Assembly (NCBI GenBank): GCA_947628175.1 | Contig: CANQZA010000005.1 | Span: 1-60,878 of the forward strand | DNA: 60,878 nucleotides | Source: an uncultured Clostridia bacterium | GTDB taxonomy: Bacteria > Bacillota > Clostridia > Oscillospirales > Acutalibacteraceae | Reading direction: 5' to 3' | Shown here: in pieces, positions 44,753 through 54,487 of the stretch | How the letters are laid out: the number at the start of each line of letters is the position of its first letter | Position numbering within the stretch: position 1 is the stretch's first letter | Translations under genes and position numbers: made by a program | The notes under the pieces: generated by a model | Database searches by the model: none | What the model was told of the DNA's origin: nothing | What the model saw: only the letters and a program-made list of their open reading frames with translations

Positions 44753-46504
44753 TTACTCATTCGCTTTTGGAAACTGCGAATTGTACAAATTATAATAAAA
44801 ACCTTTTTTGGCAAGAAGTTGCTTATGATTTCCCTGTTCAATGATATTTCCGTTATTCATAACAAGAATCAAATCGGCATTTTGAATTGTGGAAAGCCTA
44901 TGCGCTACAATAAAAGTAGTTTTGCCCTTCATCAGTGTTTCAAAAGCCTTTTGAATCCGTATTTCCGTTCGTGTATCAATTGAGGAGGTTGCCTCATCAA
45001 GAATCAGCATAGGAGGAGGGGCAAGCATCAATCTTGTAATGCACAAAAGTTGCTTCTGACCTTGTGAAAGTGATCCCCCGTCCTCACCCAAAACCGTGTT
45101 ATACCCGTCCGGCAGACGCATAATAAAAGAATGGGCATATGATTTTTTTGCAGCCTCAATGACCTGCCGCATATCTGCGCCGGGATTACCAAGCCTTATA
45201 TTTTCAAGAATTGTACCGCTTTTGAGCCATGTATCCTGCAAAACCATACCGAAATTTTCTCTGAGGGATTTTCGGGTAATATTTCTTGTATCCATACCAT
45301 CTATTGATATTTTACCGCTGTCCGCATCATAAAATCTCATAAGCAGATTAATAAGCGTAGTTTTTCCGCAGCCCGTAGGTCCTACAATTGCGATTCTCAT
45401 TCCTTTTTTAACATTAAGATTAAAATTTTCAATAAGACGCTTCTGCGGATCATAGGAAAAGCTGAGATTTTCTATTTTTATATTGCCGTCAACCTCTTTA
45501 AGCTCCGCTGCATCAGGGCTGTCCGGTTCTACATTATCCTGCTCCAAAAAATCAAGAATCCTTGATGCACAGGCAAGTGCATTCTGTAGCTCTGTCACTA
45601 CTGAGCTTATTTCATTAAAAGGTTTTGTATATTGATTCGCATATGATAAAAAGCAGGACAAAACACCGACCGTGAAATCACCGTTTCCCTTGACCGCAAT
45701 CATTGCGCCGAACAGTGCAACGGCTGCATACACAATGCTGTTTACAAATCTTGTCGCAGGATTTGTTATGGAAGAAAAGAATGTAGCCTTTAACGAATAG
45801 GAGATAAGTCTGTCATTTATATCGTCAAACCGTCTGAGATTTTCCTCACCCATTGAGTAAGCATCGGCAACCTTCTGATTGGATATCATCTCGTCAATAA
45901 ACGCAGTCTGCTCTCCTCTTGTCTGTGACTGGAGGGAAAACATTTTGTATGTTCGTGTTGCAATGAATCTCGCTATAAAAAAGGAAAGCGGTGTCACAAG
46001 AACAACCACAAGTGCTATCCACACATTTATGGAGAGCATAAACGCAAGTGTTCCGATAATGGTTACCACTCCCGAAAAAAACTGTGTAAATCCCATCAGA
46101 AGACCATCGGAAAGCTGATCCACATCATTGATTACCCTGCTTACAATATCGCCGTTTGAATGTGAGTCGAGATACGAAAAAGGCAGTCTTTCTATTTTCT
46201 CAAAAGCTTTTTGACGCAAATCACGCGAAACATTATAAGTTATTTTATTGTTGCATATATTCATCAGCCACTGAATAACAACGGTTATACCGACTATCAG
46301 AGCAACTCTGATCAAAATTATTATAATCCGTTCAAGGTTAACTTTGCCCGGCGCAACAATACAGTCTATCGCATTTCCGATTAAAATGGGCACATAAAGA
46401 ACAAGCGCAACACTTGACGCTGCAAAAATCATGGACAGCACAAGAAAGTATTTGTATTTACCAATATAGGAAAACACCTTTTTGAGTGTTTGCGTGTTAT
46501 GCAT
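44753..46504 (-). CDS. Heterodimeric ABC exporter, subunit with canonical ATP site
   Basis: This 583-residue half-transporter has six membrane helices and an ATPase domain: Walker A GPTGCGKTTLINLL, signature LSQGQKQLLCITR and Walker B MLILDEATSSID with the catalytic glutamate. ATG 46504 follows GGGAGGGG; longer in-frame starts lie inside the upstream gene. It overlaps that gene by 8 bp. With its partner it resembles YheH/YheI and BmrCD-type multidrug exporters. Substrate unknown. Confidence 0.88.
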   Translation of the reverse strand: MHNTQTLKKVFSYIGKYKYFLVLSMIFAASSVALVLYVPILIGNAIDCIVAPGKVNLERIIIILIRVALIVGITVVIQWLMNICNNKITYNVSRDLRQKAFEKIERLPFSYLDSHSNGDIVSRVINDVDQLSDGLLMGFTQFFSGVVTIIGTLAFMLSINVWIALVVVLVTPLSFFIARFIATRTYKMFSLQSQTRGEQTAFIDEMISNQKVADAYSMGEENLRRFDDINDRLISYSLKATFFSSITNPATRFVNSIVYAAVALFGAMIAVKGNGDFTVGVLSCFLSYANQYTKPFNEISSVVTELQNALACASRILDFLEQDNVEPDSPDAAELKEVDGNIKIENLSFSYDPQKRLIENFNLNVKKGMRIAIVGPTGCGKTTLINLLMRFYDADSGKISIDGMDTRNITRKSLRENFGMVLQDTWLKSGTILENIRLGNPGADMRQVIEAAKKSYAHSFIMRLPDGYNTVLGEDGGSLSQGQKQLLCITRLMLAPPPMLILDEATSSIDTRTEIRIQKAFETLMKGKTTFIVAHRLSTIQNADLILVMNNGNIIEQGNHKQLLAKKGFYYNLYNSQFPKANE

Positions 46505-48218
46505 ACTGCCCCTCCCTTCCGAACTGTGAGGTATAAATTTCATGATACACATCACAATTTTCAAGGAGATGTTTATGTGTTCCGCTTCCGACGCATACAC
46601 CGTCGTCAAGAACAAGTATCAAATCCGCACTCATAACAGATGATGCTCTCTGAGATACTATAAAAACAGTAGGCTTATAAGAGAGAGAATAAATTTCGTC
46701 TCTCATTCTTGCTTCCGTGGCAAAATCAAGTGCGGAAGACGAATCGTCAAGAATCAGTATTTCAGGTCTGCGCACCAATGCCCTCGCAACAGACAGACGC
46801 TGCTTCTGTCCTCCTGAAAGATTTAAGGCATTTTGCTCAATGAAAAAATCAAGACCCCCTTTATCCTTAACAACATCATATACCTGCGCAATTTTTAGTG
46901 CCTCGACAATTTCCTCATCTGTTGCGTCTTTTTTGCTGTATTTCATATTTTCACGAACAGTACCCCTGAACAAAACAGCTCTTTGCTCAACGAAGCCTAT
47001 TTTTTTTCTCAGTTCGTCATCATCATATGATTTAACATCTTTTCCGTCAACAAAAACAGTTCCCCTCGTTGAATCATAAAAGTGTCCGATGAGAGAGACA
47101 AGACTTGATTTTCCCGAGCCTGTTCCCCCTATAATGCCGATAATGTCGCCTTTATCCGCCTTAAAAGAAATATCAGTAAGAGAGTCCGCAGACGCATCTT
47201 TATAGCGGAGTGAAACATTATCAAATTCTATATAGGATTTGCCTGAAACAGAAGCACTGCCGTTATGGCTTAAAGTACTTTCCTGCTCAAATATGTGATT
47301 TATTCTGTCAGAAGAGGCAAACGCCTTTGTAACCGTGACAATCAAAGCTGCAAGCTTGATAAGTTCAACCAGAATCTGACTCATATAGTTATAGAGCGCA
47401 ACAACCTGTCCCTGCGAAAGTTCTCCGATACTAACACGGACACCGCCTGAATAAATCAGAACGACGATTGCTATATTTATTATTGCATATGTCAGCGGAT
47501 TTAAAAGTGCCGAAACGGATCCGACCTTTTTTTGCATGGCGGAAAGTGCATCATTTTTTTTGTTGAATTCGCCGATTTCATTATCCTCACCGGTAAATGC
47601 TCTTATCACGCGCGCACCTGCAAGATTTTCTCTTGTAATTAAAGTTACGCCGTCGAGCCTTGACTGTACCTTTTTATGACCGGGGATAGTATATGCCATT
47701 ATTCCGAAAACCACAAAAGAGAGAACAAGTATGGCAGCAACAAATATCAGTGCGCACCTGAAATCAATAGTAAATGCCATTACAGCCGCCCCCGCAACAA
47801 TAAACGGCGAACGCAGAAAAAGTCTCAAAACAAGATTTACACCGTTTTGAACCTGATTGACATCATTTGTTATTCTCGTTATCAATGTTGAAGTTCCGAT
47901 ATTATCCAGCTCATTAAATGAAAGGGACTGTATTTTTTCATAAAGCGAGCGTCTGAGTTTTCCTCCAAAGCCCATTGCGGCTCTTGCGGCAAAATACTGC
48001 GCGGTAATTGCGGCTGCCATTCCTATAAGCGCAAGCATTACAAGCACACCGCATTTTTTTACGATATATCCGGTGTCGTTATTTTTTATACCTATGTCAA
48101 TAATGGAAGCAACTACCAAAGGCACTATAAGTTCAAACGACGCTTCAAGCAGCTTAAAAAGCGGCGCCAAAACAGACTCGGTAATATACGCCTTCAAATA
48201 TACCAATAATTTTTTCAA
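46497..48218 (-). CDS. Heterodimeric ABC exporter, subunit with degenerate ATP site
   Basis: The 573-residue half-transporter has six membrane helices (AMGFGGKLRRSLYEKIQSLSF marks the first coupling region) and an ATPase domain with Walker [15 protein letters not shown] and signature LSGGQKQRLSVAR. Walker B reads ILILDDSSSALD, so the catalytic glutamate is aspartate. That is the usual asymmetry of heterodimeric exporters, where one site binds but hardly hydrolyses ATP. It starts at TTG 48218 behind AAGGTGAAG and under a fully consensus promoter. Confidence 0.9.
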   Translation of the reverse strand: MKKLLVYLKAYITESVLAPLFKLLEASFELIVPLVVASIIDIGIKNNDTGYIVKKCGVLVMLALIGMAAAITAQYFAARAAMGFGGKLRRSLYEKIQSLSFNELDNIGTSTLITRITNDVNQVQNGVNLVLRLFLRSPFIVAGAAVMAFTIDFRCALIFVAAILVLSFVVFGIMAYTIPGHKKVQSRLDGVTLITRENLAGARVIRAFTGEDNEIGEFNKKNDALSAMQKKVGSVSALLNPLTYAIINIAIVVLIYSGGVRVSIGELSQGQVVALYNYMSQILVELIKLAALIVTVTKAFASSDRINHIFEQESTLSHNGSASVSGKSYIEFDNVSLRYKDASADSLTDISFKADKGDIIGIIGGTGSGKSSLVSLIGHFYDSTRGTVFVDGKDVKSYDDDELRKKIGFVEQRAVLFRGTVRENMKYSKKDATDEEIVEALKIAQVYDVVKDKGGLDFFIEQNALNLSGGQKQRLSVARALVRRPEILILDDSSSALDFATEARMRDEIYSLSYKPTVFIVSQRASSVMSADLILVLDDGVCVGSGTHKHLLENCDVYHEIYTSQFGREGQYA

Positions 48219-48251
48219 AACTTCACCTTAATAAACAGAATTTATTATTAC

Positions 48252-48280
48252 ATTATAAAATTAATACTTATAACTGTCAA
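48252..48280 (-). promoter_or_regulatory. Promoter of the heterodimeric ABC exporter
   Basis: On the minus strand TTGACA (48280-48275) and TATAAT (48257-48252), both perfect, are 17 bp apart. Expression is likely to be strong unless repressed. Confidence 0.75.
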
Positions 48281-48369
48281 TTAAAATATAAAAATATTAA
48301 TGCAGGGTTTATTTTTTTTGTTTACTGTAGTATAATAATACAAAATTCACGCAGTGAGGTATATAAACA

Positions 48370-49680
48370 GTGAAAAATTATCCGATAACGGCCATAATTG
48401 TCGGTGCAGGTCATCGTTCTTTGGTCTACAGTGAACTTGCAAAAAGAAATCCTGAGCTTCTCAAAATCGTAGGGGTCGCAGATCCTAATCCCGTAAGAAG
48501 AAAGTATTGTATGGAATACTTCGGCTTTTCGGAGGATATGTGCTTTGAGTCTGCCGATGAGCTTGCAAAAAAAGGCAAGCTTGCGGACACAATCATAAAC
48601 GGCACTATGGATGAGGTACATATTAAAACCTCTGTTCCCCTTCTCAACTGCGGCTATGATATGCTGCTCGAAAAGCCCTTTGCCGTCAACGAGGAGGAAA
48701 TGAGAACGCTTGTTGAATGCGCAAGAAAAAACAATTCCAAAGTTATGATTTGTCATGTCCTTCGTTATACTCCTTTTTATTATTCGATAAAAGAGCGTAT
48801 TGTAAACGGGGAAATCGGCGACATTATCAATATTCAAACATCTGAGCATGTCTCGTATCATCACCTCTCAACCTCCTATGTAAGAGGAAAATGGGCAAAT
48901 TCAAACAAATGTCACACAACTATGCTGCTTGCCAAGTGCTGCCATGACATTGATATAATGATGTGGATGATGTCCAAAACAAAACCTGTCACCATTTCAT
49001 CATTCGGCGGAAAATATCAGTTCAAGCCTGAAAATGCACCAAAGGAAGCAGGAACAATCTGTATGAAAGACTGTCCTCTTGTTGACACATGTGATTTTTC
49101 CACAAAAAGACTTTATATTGACCATCCTGACAGATGGGCGTTCTATGTATGGGATGCGCTTGAAAAAATTGAAAATCCGTCTATTGAGGATAAAATTGCT
49201 CTTATGAAAAGTGACAGCCCGTATGCGCGTTGCATGTATAAATGCGACAATAATGTTGTCGACCACCAGTCGGTTCTGATTAACTTTGAAAACGGCGCAA
49301 CAGGTACACACAATATGGTAGGAGGTTCATCAGAGCCTCTGAGAAGAATACATATTGTCGGAACAAAGGGTGAAATATACGGCAATTTTGAGGAGTCAAA
49401 ATTCTATGTTTCAAAAATAAATCCTTCGCCCGACGCACATAACGGAGAATGTGATATTGAAGAGGTTGACCTCAATGTTACGGGCGATATGGTCGGCGCT
49501 TACGGCGGTCACGGCGGCGGAGATGAAAGACTTACAGAGGATTTTGTCAAATTTATTCAGGGTGAAAAGCCGAGCCTTGCCTGCACATCAATATTTGATT
49601 CGGTAGCCGGTCACTTATGTGTCTATCTCGCGGACAAATCAAGAGAGGCGAACGGAATGCCGATGCAGGTAAAATTATAA
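48370..49680 (+). CDS. Gfo/Idh/MocA-family oxidoreductase
   Basis: The 436-residue protein begins with the NAD(P)-binding strand AIIVGAGHRSLVYSELAK and has the catalytic-domain signature LLEKPFAVNEEE (Lys-Pro). An insertion around residues 225-250 contains several cysteines (GTICMKDCPLVDTCDF) that could bind a metal or simply be structural. It starts at GTG 48370 behind GTGAGG. Members oxidise or reduce sugars, inositols or related polyols; substrate is unknown. It is a single plus-strand gene between leftward operons. Confidence 0.87.
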   Translation: MKNYPITAIIVGAGHRSLVYSELAKRNPELLKIVGVADPNPVRRKYCMEYFGFSEDMCFESADELAKKGKLADTIINGTMDEVHIKTSVPLLNCGYDMLLEKPFAVNEEEMRTLVECARKNNSKVMICHVLRYTPFYYSIKERIVNGEIGDIINIQTSEHVSYHHLSTSYVRGKWANSNKCHTTMLLAKCCHDIDIMMWMMSKTKPVTISSFGGKYQFKPENAPKEAGTICMKDCPLVDTCDFSTKRLYIDHPDRWAFYVWDALEKIENPSIEDKIALMKSDSPYARCMYKCDNNVVDHQSVLINFENGATGTHNMVGGSSEPLRRIHIVGTKGEIYGNFEESKFYVSKINPSPDAHNGECDIEEVDLNVTGDMVGAYGGHGGGDERLTEDFVKFIQGEKPSLACTSIFDSVAGHLCVYLADKSREANGMPMQVKL

Positions 49681-49697
49681 TCAAAACATAAAAATAT

Positions 49698-49723
49698 GGA
49701 CAGATGCTTTATTGAGCCTGTCC
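49698..49723 (+). terminator. Terminator of the oxidoreductase gene
   Basis: GGACAG and CTGTCC flank an inner GCT/AGC stem with a small bulge, followed by GTTATTTTTTATT. It ends 9 bp before the convergent mnmA stop codon. Confidence 0.7.
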
Positions 49724-49731
49724 GTTATTTT

Positions 49732-50793
49732 TTATTCTATTGTTCCTCCGCCGAGAACCGTATCCCCGTCATACAGCACAACCGCCTGCCCGCTTGTTAC
49801 GGCACGCTGAGGTGTATCAAAAATCACTTTAACACGGTTATCGGCAAGCATATATGCGCAGGCGCCCTGCTCTTTCATATTGTAACGCACCCGTGCGGTA
49901 CATGCGATTTTTTCTGTTCTTTCGGGAATAAGCCAGTTGAAATCCTTTGCGGTCAATGTATCTGAAAAAAGTTCTTCATTGGTGCAAAGTGTTACCGTAT
50001 TATCAGACGGGTTAACCTCCTTTACATACATCGGCTTACCCAAAGCAATTCCGAGACCCTTTCTCTGCCCCTTTGTGTAACAGATAATACCGTTGTGAAC
50101 GCCGAGGACATTGGATGATGTATCGATAAAATTACCTCTCGGATATTTTTTGCCTGTATATTTTTCAATAAACGAAACATAATCGCCATCAGGGACAAAG
50201 CATATATCCTGACTGTCCTTTTTTGAGGCGTTTAAAAAGTTTTGCGAAGCGGCAATATCTCTAATTTCGCTTTTTGTATAATGACCGAGCGGAAACCGAA
50301 TATGAGAAAGCTGTTGCTGAGTAAGTGAATAAAGAACATAACTCTGATCCTTTGTCGCATCAAGAGCTTTTTTCAGATAGAACCAGCCGTCCTTTTCCTC
50401 CACTCTTGCATAATGACCTGTGACAACATAATCAAAACCGAGTTCCTTCATTCTGGAAAGCAGCTTTTCAAATTTCAAATATCTGTTACAGTCAATACAG
50501 GGATTAGGCGTTCCTCCGTTTTCGTATGTAGAAATAAATTTATCTATTACTTTTTCCTTGAACTCGTCCTTAAAATTAAATACATAGTAAGGAATACCCA
50601 GACGCCTTGCAACACAGCGCGCATCTTCTATATCATCAAGCGAGCAACAGGTTTTTTCCCTGCTGAGCTGAATATCATCATTGTCGTAGAGCTTCATTGT
50701 TGCGCCGATACAGTCAAAGCCCTTTTCCTTCATCAAAAAAGCGGCAACGCTGGAATCAACGCCACCGCTCATTGCGATAATTACTTTATTCAT
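49732..50793 (-). CDS. mnmA: MnmA, tRNA-specific 2-thiouridylase
   Basis: The 353-residue protein is the ATP-dependent enzyme that thiolates U34 of Lys, Glu and Gln tRNAs. It has the PP-loop AMSGGVDSS, the catalytic cysteines C99 (NPCIDC) and C198 (SQDICFVP), TGHYARV and YTKGQRKGLGIA. Its ATG follows the nadA TGA with no gap. Sulfur would come from NifS, encoded three genes upstream in the same operon. Confidence 0.96.
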   Translation of the reverse strand: MNKVIIAMSGGVDSSVAAFLMKEKGFDCIGATMKLYDNDDIQLSREKTCCSLDDIEDARCVARRLGIPYYVFNFKDEFKEKVIDKFISTYENGGTPNPCIDCNRYLKFEKLLSRMKELGFDYVVTGHYARVEEKDGWFYLKKALDATKDQSYVLYSLTQQQLSHIRFPLGHYTKSEIRDIAASQNFLNASKKDSQDICFVPDGDYVSFIEKYTGKKYPRGNFIDTSSNVLGVHNGIICYTKGQRKGLGIALGKPMYVKEVNPSDNTVTLCTNEELFSDTLTAKDFNWLIPERTEKIACTARVRYNMKEQGACAYMLADNRVKVIFDTPQRAVTSGQAVVLYDGDTVLGGGTIE

Positions 50794-51705
50794 TCAACCA
50801 AGCCTTATCATTTCATCAATACATTTTCTTGCGCCTTTGTATGTATTTTCGTCAAGAATTATTTCCTCACCCGATACACCCTTGCAGCAATTGAGCACAT
50901 CTACAAGCGTTGTTGCCTTCATATTGTGGCATATGCAGTCCTTTGAAAGAGGATAGAAAAATTTATCGGGACAAGCCATCTGAAGATGCGTTACAATACT
51001 GTTTTCAGTTCCGATAATAAATTCTTTTTCGCTGCTTTTTTTTGCAAAATCCATTATTCCCGTTGTAGAGCCGACATAATCGGCAAGCTCTACAACATCA
51101 GGCGTACATTCCGGGTGAACAAGAAAAAGTGCGTCAGGATGTTTTTGCTTAGCGCTTTTAACATCGTTTACAGACATCCTTGCATGTGTTGGGCATCCGC
51201 CGTTAAGGAGTTTAAAATTCTTCTCAGGCAACTGTTTTGAAATCCAATCTCCGAGATTACAGTCGGGAATAAAAAGAATGTTCGTGTTATCCACCTTACT
51301 GCATATTTTAAGCGCTGATGATGAAGTTACACACACATCACAAACTGTTTTTAAATCGCTTGTTGTATTAATATATGCAACAACGGTATAATCCGGGTAC
51401 TGCTCCTTTACGATTGAGATGACCTCTTTATCCATCATCTCCGCCATAGGACAGCCGGCTGACGGATTCGCGAGGAAAACCGTCTTACCCGGAGAAAGAA
51501 TTTTTACCGTTTCAGCCATAAAACGGACTCCGCACATAATCACAGTCCTGTTTTCAACCTTTGACGCCTCAACCGAAAGCGCAAAGGAATCTCCCGTAAA
51601 ATCGGCAACCTCCAATATTTCAGGAGACTGATAGCAATGCGCAAGGATACAGATGTCCTTCTCTTTTTTTAGTCGGATAATTTCCTGCTGAATGTCTTTA
51701 ATCAT
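50794..51705 (-). CDS. nadA: NadA, quinolinate synthase
   Basis: The 303-residue protein catalyses condensation of iminoaspartate with dihydroxyacetone phosphate in NAD synthesis and needs a [4Fe-4S] cluster. Landmarks are ILAHCYQSPEILEVAD, MCGVRFMAETVKIL, NPSAGCPMAEM, FIPDCNLG, GGCPTHARM and CICHNMK; three of the cysteines are cluster ligands in known structures. ATG 51705 shares a base with the nifU stop (TAATG) and follows GCGGAG; a start 15 bp upstream is rejected. nadB and nadC are not here. Its place behind nifS-nifU fits its need for a cluster. Confidence 0.95.
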   Translation of the reverse strand: MIKDIQQEIIRLKKEKDICILAHCYQSPEILEVADFTGDSFALSVEASKVENRTVIMCGVRFMAETVKILSPGKTVFLANPSAGCPMAEMMDKEVISIVKEQYPDYTVVAYINTTSDLKTVCDVCVTSSSALKICSKVDNTNILFIPDCNLGDWISKQLPEKNFKLLNGGCPTHARMSVNDVKSAKQKHPDALFLVHPECTPDVVELADYVGSTTGIMDFAKKSSEKEFIIGTENSIVTHLQMACPDKFFYPLSKDCICHNMKATTLVDVLNCCKGVSGEEIILDENTYKGARKCIDEMIRLG

Positions 51706-52139
51706 TAGTGTTCTCCGCAATGTTCACAGCTTACTTCCTTAAACTGCTCTGCATCATATTCAATCCCATTCTTATCATAGTAATCCTTCACTGCCGCCTT
51801 TACAGCCTCTTCAGCTAAAACCGAGCAGTGAATTTTAACCGGCGGCAAACCGTCAAGGGCCTCAACAACTGCCTTATTGGTAAGCTCAAGCGCCTTATCA
51901 ATCGGTTGACCTTTAATCATTTCTGTTGCCATAGAGCTTGACGCGATGGCCGATGCACAACCGAATGTGTTGAATTTAACATCTTCTATCACACCGTTGT
52001 CATCCACCTTGAGATATATTTTCATTATATCGCCGCATTTTGCATTGCCTACTTCACCAACGCCGTCGGCATCCTCTATTTTACCTACATTTCTCGGATT
52101 TGTAAAGTGATCCATAACTTTTTCCGAATAAAGAGCCAT
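51705..52139 (-). CDS. nifU: NifU/IscU-type Fe-S cluster scaffold
   Basis: The 144-residue protein has the scaffold ligands C35 (with D37), C61 and C105 in GNAKCGDIM, FGCASAIASSS and KIHCSVLAEE. It ends in an extra CEHCGEH, common in clostridial versions. It receives sulfur from NifS, whose stop codon shares a base with its start codon. It is the IscU core only; no C-terminal Nfu domain is present. Confidence 0.95.
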   Translation of the reverse strand: MALYSEKVMDHFTNPRNVGKIEDADGVGEVGNAKCGDIMKIYLKVDDNGVIEDVKFNTFGCASAIASSSMATEMIKGQPIDKALELTNKAVVEALDGLPPVKIHCSVLAEEAVKAAVKDYYDKNGIEYDAEQFKEVSCEHCGEH

Positions 52140-53317
52140 TACTTATTTTCCCCTTTCTTGATTTTCTCCCAGACAGGAGATATACCACGAAGATATGTTA
52201 CTACCTCCGGAACAGATTTAATGATATGCTCCATTTCTTCCATAGTATTATATGCACTTAATGAAAGACGAAGCGAGCCATGCGCAATTTCAACAGGAAC
52301 GCCTATTGAAAGAAGAACATGAGAGGGATCAAGACTGCCGCTTGTGCAGGCGGAACCGCTTGATGCGCAAATGCCCTTCATATCAAGAAGCAGCAAAAGG
52401 CTTTCTCCCTCAATACCTTCAAAACACATATTAAGTGTTCCCGGAAGGTGATGCGCAAGACTTCCATTAATGCGGCTTCTTTCAATTCCTTTAAGCCCTT
52501 CTATAAGCCTGTCACGCATTGCACTGATATACTTTGATGTTTCTTCCAGGTGCTCAACCGCATATTTCATTGCGGCAGCCATACCCACAATGGCAGGCAC
52601 ATTTTCCGTTCCTGCTCTTTTTCCGCGCTCCTGAGCGCCTCCCTCAATAATATTTTTCAGTATAAGTCCCTTTCTTGCATAAAGGACTCCCGCACCCTTA
52701 GGTCCATGGAATTTATGAGCCGATATGGAGAGCATATCAACATTCATATCTGTCACATTAACAGGGATATGTCCCACTGCCTGAACAGCGTCTGTGTGAA
52801 AAAGGACACCTTTCTTTTTGCAGATTTCACCTATCCGAGCAATAGGCTGAATTGTTCCTATTTCATTATTAGCCGTCATTATGGTCACAAGACAGGTTTC
52901 ATCTTTTATGGCATTTTCAATATCCTCAGGCTTTACAATTCCATCCGCATACACATCTACGAGTGTAATTTCAAAGCCCTCTTTTTTCAGCGCGTCAAGC
53001 GTGTGCAAAACAGCATGATGCTCGAATTTTGAAGAGATTATATGCTTTTTTCCCTTTCTTGCACCTATATATGCAGCGCTTCTTATAGCCTGATTATCCG
53101 CCTCACTGCCGCCCGAAGTAAAATAAATTTCTTTAGGCAGAGCTCCGATAGCGTTTGCAATCGTTTCTCTCGCCGCCTCCAGCTCCTCCTTAGCCGTTTG
53201 ACCAATAGAGTGAAGCGAGGACGGATTGCCGTAAATATCTTTCATTAACGGCAGCATTGCATCAAAAGCAATATCGCTTAATTTTGTTGTTGCCGCATTA
53301 TCAGCATAAACTGTCAT
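52139..53317 (-). CDS. nifS: NifS/IscS-type cysteine desulfurase
   Basis: The 392-residue PLP enzyme takes sulfur from cysteine for Fe-S clusters and tRNA thiolation. PLP binds K202 in SISAHKFHGPKG, and the persulfide cysteine is C324 in ASSGSACTSG. It is first in the operon nifS-nifU-nadA-mnmA. The ribosome binding site AGGTAGGT overlaps the proximal CCTAY-N7-ATAGG operator, so repressor binding and translation signals share sequence. The upstream promoter carries the distal operator across its -35. Confidence 0.96.
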   Translation of the reverse strand: MTVYADNAATTKLSDIAFDAMLPLMKDIYGNPSSLHSIGQTAKEELEAARETIANAIGALPKEIYFTSGGSEADNQAIRSAAYIGARKGKKHIISSKFEHHAVLHTLDALKKEGFEITLVDVYADGIVKPEDIENAIKDETCLVTIMTANNEIGTIQPIARIGEICKKKGVLFHTDAVQAVGHIPVNVTDMNVDMLSISAHKFHGPKGAGVLYARKGLILKNIIEGGAQERGKRAGTENVPAIVGMAAAMKYAVEHLEETSKYISAMRDRLIEGLKGIERSRINGSLAHHLPGTLNMCFEGIEGESLLLLLDMKGICASSGSACTSGSLDPSHVLLSIGVPVEIAHGSLRLSLSAYNTMEEMEHIIKSVPEVVTYLRGISPVWEKIKKGENK

Positions 53318-53325
53318 TTCATTTA

Positions 53326-53377
53326 CCTACCTTTTCAATAGGAGATAATAGCACTTATATCCTATCTTGTCAATAGG
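53326..53377 (-). promoter_or_regulatory. nifS operon promoter with paired 17-bp operators
   Basis: On the minus strand TTGACA (53373-53368) and TATTAT (53350-53345) are 17 bp apart. CCTATCTTGTCAATAGG (53361-53377) covers the -35, and CCTACCTTTTCAATAGG (53326-53342) covers the predicted start region. Both are CCTAY-N7-ATAGG inverted repeats and they are 35 bp apart. The IscR-like Rrf2 protein of this window is the likely binder. Confidence 0.7.
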
Positions 53378-53483
53378 AAATAAAAGTTTTTTTCAAATAA
53401 ATACGCAGTGATATTTTTGCCCCGAAAACATAAAAATAACCATATAATATTCAGAATTTTCAAATGTCTGAAATAGCAATAAA

Positions 53484-53523
53484 GACTGTATTCAAATACG
53501 CTTTAACGCAAAAGAATACAGTC
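53484..53523 (-). terminator. Terminator of metY-cysK
   Basis: GACTGTATTC (53484-53493) and GAATACAGTC (53514-53523) form a perfect 10-bp stem with a 20-nt loop, followed on the minus strand by TTTATTG. It starts 10 bp past the cysK stop codon. Confidence 0.65.
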
Positions 53524-53532
53524 TTATAAATA

Positions 53533-54462
53533 TTAATCCGCAAAAAGAGGCGTTGAAAGATAACGGTCACCCGTGTCCGGAAGAATCACAACAATGGTTT
53601 TGCCCTCATTTTCCTCTCTCAAAGCAAGCTCCTTGGCTGCCCAAAGCGCCGCACCGCTTGAAATTCCCACAAGAATACCTTCGTTTTCAGCAAAGGCCTT
53701 GCCAGTTTTAAAGGCATCGTCATTTTCGACCGCAATAATCTCATCATATATTTCGGTATTGAGAGTATCAGGCACAAAACCTGCTCCTATACCCTGTATT
53801 TTATGAGCACCGGCAGTACCCTTTGAAAGTACAGGTGAGGTTGCCGGCTCAACAGCGATAACCTTTATATTCGGATTTTTTGATTTCAGATACTCGCCGG
53901 TACCCGAAATCGTACCGCCTGTTCCCACACCTGCAACAAATATGTCAACATTTCCGTCTGTATCATTCCATATTTCGGGTCCTGTTGTCTCCTTGTGAGT
54001 TGCAGGATTAACAGGATTTGTAAACTGTCCCGGAATAAATGAATCCGGTATCTCCGAGGCGAGCGCATTTGCCTTCTCTATAGCACCCTTCATTCCTTTG
54101 CTTCCGTCAGTAAGTACGAGTTTTGCACCGTATGCTTTCATAAGGTTTCTTCTCTCAACGCTCATCGTTTCGGGCATTGTGATAATAATTCTGTATCCCT
54201 TTGAGGCGGCCACTGCCGCAAGACCTATACCCGTATTGCCGCTTGTGGGTTCAATGATGACAGAATTTGGTTTAAGTATTCCTTTTTTCTCTGCATCCTC
54301 AATAATAGCCTTGGCAATCCTGTCCTTAACAGAGCCGGCCGGATTGAAATACTCAAGCTTAACAAGGATCTTTGCTTTAAGTGCATTGGCTTTTTCAAAA
54401 TTGGGTATCTCAACAAGTGGAGTATTTCCAACAAGGTCGAGAACGGATTTGTAAACTGACAT
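53533..54462 (-). CDS. cysK: Cysteine synthase (O-acetylserine sulfhydrylase)
   Basis: The 309-residue PLP enzyme makes cysteine from O-acetylserine and sulfide. K46 in PAGSVKDR holds [30 protein letters not shown] and [11 protein letters not shown] are the other signatures. It lies 25 bp downstream of metY and shares its promoter, so both sulfide-fixing steps are under the same leader and operator control. Confidence 0.95.
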   Translation of the reverse strand: MSVYKSVLDLVGNTPLVEIPNFEKANALKAKILVKLEYFNPAGSVKDRIAKAIIEDAEKKGILKPNSVIIEPTSGNTGIGLAAVAASKGYRIIITMPETMSVERRNLMKAYGAKLVLTDGSKGMKGAIEKANALASEIPDSFIPGQFTNPVNPATHKETTGPEIWNDTDGNVDIFVAGVGTGGTISGTGEYLKSKNPNIKVIAVEPATSPVLSKGTAGAHKIQGIGAGFVPDTLNTEIYDEIIAVENDDAFKTGKAFAENEGILVGISSGAALWAAKELALREENEGKTIVVILPDTGDRYLSTPLFAD

Positions 54463-54487
54463 AACTTTTTCTCCTTATAAAAATATA

